NCBI GenBank assembly: GCA_005223375.1 | Contig: RXOD01006046.1 | Coordinates: forward strand, 1-11,495 | From: Amoebophrya sp. AT5.2 | Taxonomy: Eukaryota > Sar > Dinophyceae > Syndiniales > Amoebophryaceae | Reading direction: 5' to 3' | DNA: 11,495 bases | Shown: piece after piece, positions 7,756-11,495 of the stretch | Layout of the letters: each line of letters begins with the position of its first letter | Position numbering within the stretch: position 1 is the stretch's first letter | The notes under the pieces: model-generated | The model's input: only the letters and a program-made list of their open reading frames with translations | What the model was told of the DNA's origin: nothing | The model's database searches: none | Program-made: the position numbers and the translations under genes

Positions 7756-7790
7756 CTGGTGGCTAAGCAAGGTTAGAACCGAACCGGGCG
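7756..7790 (-). other. Strong 3' splice acceptor with branch-point-like sequence
   Basis: The minus strand reads TTCTAACCTTGCTTAGCCACCAG immediately before ATGGCG at 7755. TTCTAAC fits the eukaryotic branch-point consensus and the AG is correctly spaced. It is suited to cis- or trans-splicing. Confidence 0.5.
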
Positions 7791-8121
7791 GGACCAACGA
7801 GAACCTAGTAGATTGATTCTGCTTCTACACGACGTACACCAGACAAGACGGCGCCTCCCTGCACTTTAAAGAACCTACATACCGACCTGCTCCTCGTCGT
7901 GGAGCTGGAGGCCGTGCGTACTTCTACGTAGTAACTTCATTTTTCGAGGAACGCACGCGGCGCCGGTCAATGATGTACAAAGTAAGATGACGACATAAGT
8001 ACACAAGACAGTACAATGAGCAACACCAAGACCAAGACGAACTAGAAGCAAGCACTCTAGTGCATCCTCTACTAGAAGCATTATCATTTAGTTTTAGAGC
8101 TTCACCTTCTAGTTCTACTAC
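7756..8121. other. Gap between the J-protein gene and the small basic-protein exon
   Basis: It holds the 3' flank of the J-protein gene, a GTAGGT donor-like site overlapping that gene's stop (8125-8120), a 10-base inverted repeat (8039-8048 and 8106-8115) and the acceptor at 7756. A 70-codon ATG frame at 8087-7875 (minus) is hydrophobic but AT-rich in third positions; I do not call it a gene. The gap may be an intron of 370 bases, but joining GTAGGT to the 7756 acceptor creates a TGA at the junction. Confidence 0.4.
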
Positions 8122-10554
8122 CTACCACTTCAACATCAACATGTACTGCCGGCACTGTCGATGTTGATGCGGATCATGTGGCTCATTTTCTTGGGTTCTC
8201 GTTTTCTCGGGTTCTCGTCGTAGCTTTGCAGCAGCTTTGAAAATGTCCATCTTGGCGACCTCTGGTGCTCGGAACACCGCCGGCGGAGTAGAGCCTGCTT
8301 CGTTCGGCGTTGATGCTGGTACCGCGTACAGATGGTCCAAAAGAAGTCCGCTTTTCTTTGCGTCGTTGTACGTCACCCGTATTTCGGTATGTTGATCTTT
8401 GTTGACTCCCTCTACTCCGGTCTGCAATGCAGATGGGAACAGGAGGTCGAACTCGTCCGGACGATCGTTTCGGGGCCTCCCGTCCTTTGTGAGCGGTTTG
8501 ACGACCACTCCCGTTAGCCGTTCCCACGCCCACTCCTGGTTTCGTCCAGGTCCACGTGCATACCGCTTCTTTAGCTCCTCTCCTAGCGCTCTGGCGACCT
8601 CCTGCGCTGGATTCTTCGTCTTCGATTCCGATGCGGACGCGCCGCGCGCAACGACCGTCGCGCCGAACTCAAGGAGGAGTTTCCGCGCCGGGCCCAGGGC
8701 CGCACTGGTTGCAATCTGGAGCTTGTCCTCCATTGTGGGGATCAGCTGTACCGCGTGGCCCTCCTTGCCCACGGACACGGAGCCCCCCGCCGGGTCCTGG
8801 TCGCCGGGCGACGAGGTGGAAAGGATAGCCCTATACTCGCGTTCCGTTTGTTTCAGTGCGAGCGCTGCCGCGTCTTCTTCTTCCAACTCGAGAAAAGCCT
8901 TCATGTGGTCAAACGATTCTTGCGCGGGGGAGGACAGGTAATCCAGCACGACGGGAAGTTGCGACGACCACTCGTCGGCACGACCCTCCTTCGCTGCGGG
9001 TTGTTGTGCTTTCGCGCTCTCCGCCGCGTGTGCCTCTAACCCCTTACTCACATTCGCTTGCGTTAGCTCTGCCTCCTCTATCGCCCTCGTACGCTCCAAA
9101 TTGTAGGGAATCAAGGTCTTCAGCAGGGTTTCCTTCCCGCCGGCCTTCGCGGGGAATGAGTACTTGTAGAACGTGTCCTTGCTTGTGTCTGCTGACGTGG
9201 TTTTTTTGATCTTAGCAAGGCCAAGTCCGTCGTGCCGGTCGAGTTTGCGGAGCTGGTCCGCGTACACAACGGCTTTCTGCAACCACTTCTGCATTTTCTT
9301 TTCCAGTGCTTCAATGAACTCTTTCCCCTCTGCTCCTGTCTTGATTCCGTACTTCTCGCGGCTCAGGTACCCTTGCTCCTTGTCGCCATCGAACGCGCCA
9401 CTCTTCTCGTGTTCCATCAGTTTTTTCTCTGCTTTGATGTCGAGCCTGAGCTCGGTGTGCAGGGGCGAGCCCGCGCCCAGCGTCTTCGCGGCTTCGGTCA
9501 GCACCCACGCCAGCGTTTCGACCATCGCATTCAGACCGGCCTGGGCCGCCGCTTTTTTCCGGGCCAGCATTTCCTTTTTGTACCACTCGCGCAGCTTCCG
9601 CATGCGGTGCCATAGGAGGATGGCGGTCTGCGGTTGTTGCACCTTCTTCTCGCGCGCCGTCTTCCACTCGGTCTCGATCGCAGCTTCGCTGAACATCTTC
9701 TCCTGCCGCGCCACCTGTTCGCGCAGTTGCGGCATCAGCTGGCCTTCGCTGCGCCAGTAGTCTTCCGTGTGGGGGGCGGAGGCGAGCTTGTCCCGCACGA
9801 AGTCCCACCATTTTTCCACTCTCTCCCGGGCAGTGGCATGTGTCTGATGTTGACCATCAGCCTCCTCGCCCCCCGCGAGGTAGCCCGAAGCTCGTCGCGC
9901 TTGCTTTTTGGGTTTGTCATAGTCACCCTTCATTAACTGCCCATAGGCCTGCTGAAGCCGCTGAAACTCCTCCTTGTTGCCGCCCCTGTCTGGGTGCTTC
10001 TGCTTCGCAAGAAGCTTGTACTTGTGTCTGATCTCGTCCTTGGTCGCCTCTAACGGCAGACCCAATACTGAAAAAGGATCGTTGCTTCTGTTTCCCCTCG
10101 GGGAGGTCGCTCCTCTTGTTCCGCGGACGTGTTCCTGGTTGGTCGAGCTCGAGGGAGGTCCGATATCCAGCATGATGCCCGCATCCTCGGCGTCGGCGGC
10201 CTCGTCGTCCGGGAGCGCCAGCGTGGCGTTCGGATCGTCCGCCGCCCCGAATGCGCCCTGCCCGAGTTTTTCTGCCTGGTCGACGCAGGACTTGGCGTCC
10301 ATCTGAAGGACCTTGCTGTTGAGCATCGAGAGCTTCTCGATGTGCGTCGTTAATTTCATGTTATTCAGGGCTTCGCAGGCGCGCACCACCCGCTGTCGCA
10401 GCGCCAGCTCACTCTTTTCGTTGTCTCCGACCCGCCCACGAGGGCGCGCCGCAAGCTCCTCTGGCTTCGCGTGGTTGTAAATGGACAACACCCTCGCGAT
10501 TTCCTCGAGCGGCGCAGACAAAGCTTCGAGAAGCGTTCCCCCCCGCTTTCCCAT
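8122..10554 (-). CDS. J-domain co-chaperone protein (class C/III), 810 residues
   Basis: The protein has a clear J domain at about residues 159-214 (DPFSVLGL, then EIRHKYKLLAKQKHPDRGG, then FQRLQQAYGQLM), with the HPD motif at 187-189. In this family HPD binds Hsp70 (DnaK-type) chaperones and stimulates their ATPase. There is no Gly/Phe linker and no CXXCXGXG zinc finger, so it is a class C J protein whose client is set by its other regions. Those regions are long and mostly helical and I do not recognise them: residues 1-100, an acidic linker at 105-155, and charged helices from 228 (EKWWDFVRDKL) through to about 700. I start at this ATG because its context is strong (GAGATGG) and a good acceptor (ATTTAAACAG) lies 52 bases upstream. 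The frame extends 82 codons further to an ATG at 10800, but that part is AT-rich. No signal peptide, so cytosol or nucleus is likely. The last 35 or so codons are doubtful. Confidence 0.9.
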   Translation of the reverse strand: MGKRGGTLLEALSAPLEEIARVLSIYNHAKPEELAARPRGRVGDNEKSELALRQRVVRACEALNNMKLTTHIEKLSMLNSKVLQMDAKSCVDQAEKLGQGAFGAADDPNATLALPDDEAADAEDAGIMLDIGPPSSSTNQEHVRGTRGATSPRGNRSNDPFSVLGLPLEATKDEIRHKYKLLAKQKHPDRGGNKEEFQRLQQAYGQLMKGDYDKPKKQARRASGYLAGGEEADGQHQTHATARERVEKWWDFVRDKLASAPHTEDYWRSEGQLMPQLREQVARQEKMFSEAAIETEWKTAREKKVQQPQTAILLWHRMRKLREWYKKEMLARKKAAAQAGLNAMVETLAWVLTEAAKTLGAGSPLHTELRLDIKAEKKLMEHEKSGAFDGDKEQGYLSREKYGIKTGAEGKEFIEALEKKMQKWLQKAVVYADQLRKLDRHDGLGLAKIKKTTSADTSKDTFYKYSFPAKAGGKETLLKTLIPYNLERTRAIEEAELTQANVSKGLEAHAAESAKAQQPAAKEGRADEWSSQLPVVLDYLSSPAQESFDHMKAFLELEEEDAAALALKQTEREYRAILSTSSPGDQDPAGGSVSVGKEGHAVQLIPTMEDKLQIATSAALGPARKLLLEFGATVVARGASASESKTKNPAQEVARALGEELKKRYARGPGRNQEWAWERLTGVVVKPLTKDGRPRNDRPDEFDLLFPSALQTGVEGVNKDQHTEIRVTYNDAKKSGLLLDHLYAVPASTPNEAGSTPPAVFRAPEVAKMDIFKAAAKLRREPEKTRTQENEPHDPHQHRQCRQYMLMLKW
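9913..10080 (-). other. J domain coding segment
   Basis: Encodes helices I to IV of a J domain with the invariant HPD tripeptide between helices II and III. The Lys/Arg-rich face of helix II (RHKYKLLAKQK), which contacts Hsp70, is present. Confidence 0.93.
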
Positions 10555-10985
10555 CTCGGTGGCGAAAGAAGACTCCACACGACCCACCGCGTTGTATCTC
10601 GCAACCTGTTTAAATATGATCAATTTATGCGGCGCACGCGCAGTTGCATTTTTTTTGCACAAATTCTTCAACCGCCGATATGAGAAGGTGACGAAGTAGT
10701 CGGGAAAACAGAATTGAATAGGTACATAGACCTGGCTGGCTGTGCAGCGCAAAGCGGCGCCGTGCCAACACCATCCTCCAGCGAGAGGGAGCATCAGCAT
10801 GCAGCGTGAGACAGTCTAGGCACAACAGCATGTGCATGAGAGAGTGCATGTATGGGCTGAAACGCTAAAGCGTTACTTACAGGTGAAAACAAAATTCAAA
10901 TTACGGCGCGTGATGTACCAAGCAGTTTATTGACGCCGCGGCAACATTACAAAAATAAATGCGCCTGCGCCATTATGGACACGTA
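10555..10985. other. Gap upstream of the J-protein gene
   Basis: It holds the likely 5' leader of the J-protein mRNA after an acceptor whose AG is at 10606-10607, an AT-rich stretch with a run of eight T on the plus strand near 10650, the 3' flank of the right-edge gene and its poly(A) signal. I see no further gene. Confidence 0.5.
10926..10931 (-). terminator. Poly(A) signal AATAAA of the right-edge gene
   Basis: The minus-strand hexamer lies 55 bases after the TAG stop at 10986, a typical spacing for a eukaryotic 3' end. Confidence 0.5.
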
Positions 10986-11127
10986 CTATAAGTAATTCCA
11001 CCGGACCTGTTCGTAAGCTTCCTTGGCTTCCTGTGCCATATCCGAGATCTTCATGTTGAGAGGGGCGAGCTCACTGTCGCTCTGGGGGTCCAGATACTCC
11101 GGGGTCACAGCCTTCTTCGCGTCCGCG
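10986..11127 (-). CDS. Last exon of an unrecognised gene entering from the right
   Basis: A 142-base exon starts right after a textbook acceptor (AACTCTTTCTACAG) and ends in TAG. It needs a phase-2 donor upstream, then encodes 46 residues: ADAKKAVTPEYLDPQSDSEL, then LAPLNMKISDMAQEA, then a helical KEAYEQVRWNYL end. Third positions are almost all G or C, and composition turns AT-rich at both borders, so I think the exon is real. The C-terminal EQVRWNYL looks like a tail packed against a partner, but I cannot name the family. The upstream part is uncertain. Confidence 0.65.
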
Positions 11128-11220
11128 CTGTAGAAAGAGTTTGCAGTTGATGTTTTTTGTACTACCTCATCAAGCCGTTAAAACTTAAACTAGCCGTCGA
11201 TGTTGCAGTTGGAGTTGCAC
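11128..11220 (-). other. Candidate intron before the last exon
   Basis: The donor GTGCAA at 11220 (phase 2) and the acceptor CTACAG at 11128 give a 93-base intron, AT-rich in its second half, which joins the long open frame at the right edge to the last exon. A second donor, CAGGTGCAG at 11344, also gives phase 2 and a 217-base intron, but for a different upstream frame. The acceptor is firm; the donor is not. Confidence 0.4.
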
Positions 11221-11495
11221 ATCGGGTCTACAAGCGCGAAGGCGAGCCTGCCGCCGTGGTTGAGCAGTGCGCAAAGGCGAGCGGTCGGGTCCCCCCGCCG
11301 TCGAGCGCATTTCTTTTGTGGAAACGCGAAGGACGAGCCTGCACCTGATACAGAAGGACTTCGTAATGCCCCCACTTCGACACCGTTCCCGGACATCATC
11401 TCTGGGAGTGGGGCCGAGAAATTCCTTGAACGACAAGCAACGAGGAGGAGGACCAGGGCCCAACTAAGTACTAATATTAATATACTAATGACGGA
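11221..11495 (-). CDS. Candidate upstream exon of the right-edge gene (partial)
   Basis: One minus-strand frame is open from the window edge to a TAG at 11190. Its last 30 codons before the candidate donor have high G/C third positions (TARLCALLNHGGRLAFALVD). Near the edge it reads as a hydrophobic stretch (ILILVLSWALVLLLVAC), either a membrane or signal segment or the translated end of an intron, since this DNA is AT- and pyrimidine-rich and contains TACTTAG. In a second model the exon is 11463-11345 in another frame, reading KEFLGPTPRDDVRERC. Both models reach the last exon in frame, so the choice is open. Confidence 0.35.

Noticed and set aside
7875..8087. 70-codon hydrophobic minus-strand frame with an ATG
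   Set aside because: Leu/Val/Cys-rich product from a CTAG- and GTA-rich spacer without G/C third positions; probably chance.
9173..9760. 195-codon plus-strand frame opposite the J-protein gene
   Set aside because: Its Ser/Phe/Arg/Cys-rich product is a typical antisense shadow of Glu/Lys/Ala-rich helices.
10555..10800. 82 extra N-terminal codons of the J protein from the ATG at 10800
   Set aside because: This part is AT-rich, includes a run of A, and contains a good acceptor at 10606. The ATG at 10554 has much better context.
1..11495. CRISPR arrays, transposases, phage genes, toxin-antitoxin or other bacterial accessory systems
   Set aside because: No such repeats or proteins are seen, and gene structure points to a eukaryotic nuclear genome.

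Overview
The window looks like nuclear DNA of a protist. Its genes are widely spaced, with gaps of 0.4 to 1.3 kb. They encode long disordered proteins rich in Q, H, S, G, D and E. Candidate GT-AG introns and AATAAA poly(A) signals are visible, and there are no Shine-Dalgarno sites or operons. Every convincing coding region lies on the minus strand, and several starts are preceded by pyrimidine-rich AG acceptors. One-way gene order with acceptors of this kind is common in dinoflagellates, which trans-splice a leader onto their mRNAs. A dinoflagellate or related alveolate (possibly a Syndiniales-type genome) is therefore my best guess, but it is inference and no lineage marker gene is present.

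Layout from right to left, the direction of transcription: (1) 11495-10986, the 3' end of an unrecognised gene that enters from the right edge, with one well supported last exon and a poly(A) signal; (2) 10554-8122, an 810-residue J-domain protein with an HPD motif, embedded in long helical regions I do not recognise; (3) 7755-7510, a small exon or gene for an 81-residue protein with a very lysine-rich tail; (4) about 7508-6218, 1.3 kb with no convincing gene; (5) 6031-4151, an acidic single-pass membrane protein that probably has one more 3' exon ending at 4013; (6) about 4012-2998, intergenic; (7) 2997-1, a 960-plus-residue disordered protein carrying six dispersed copies of a DGPGF-type motif, probably continuing past the left edge through an intron.

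The genes do not form a recognisable pathway. Only the J domain belongs to a family I can name. The most striking new signal is the six-copy DGPGF motif array. Its amino acids are tightly kept while its codons vary freely, and all four proline codons are used at one position, so it looks like a motif selected at the protein level.
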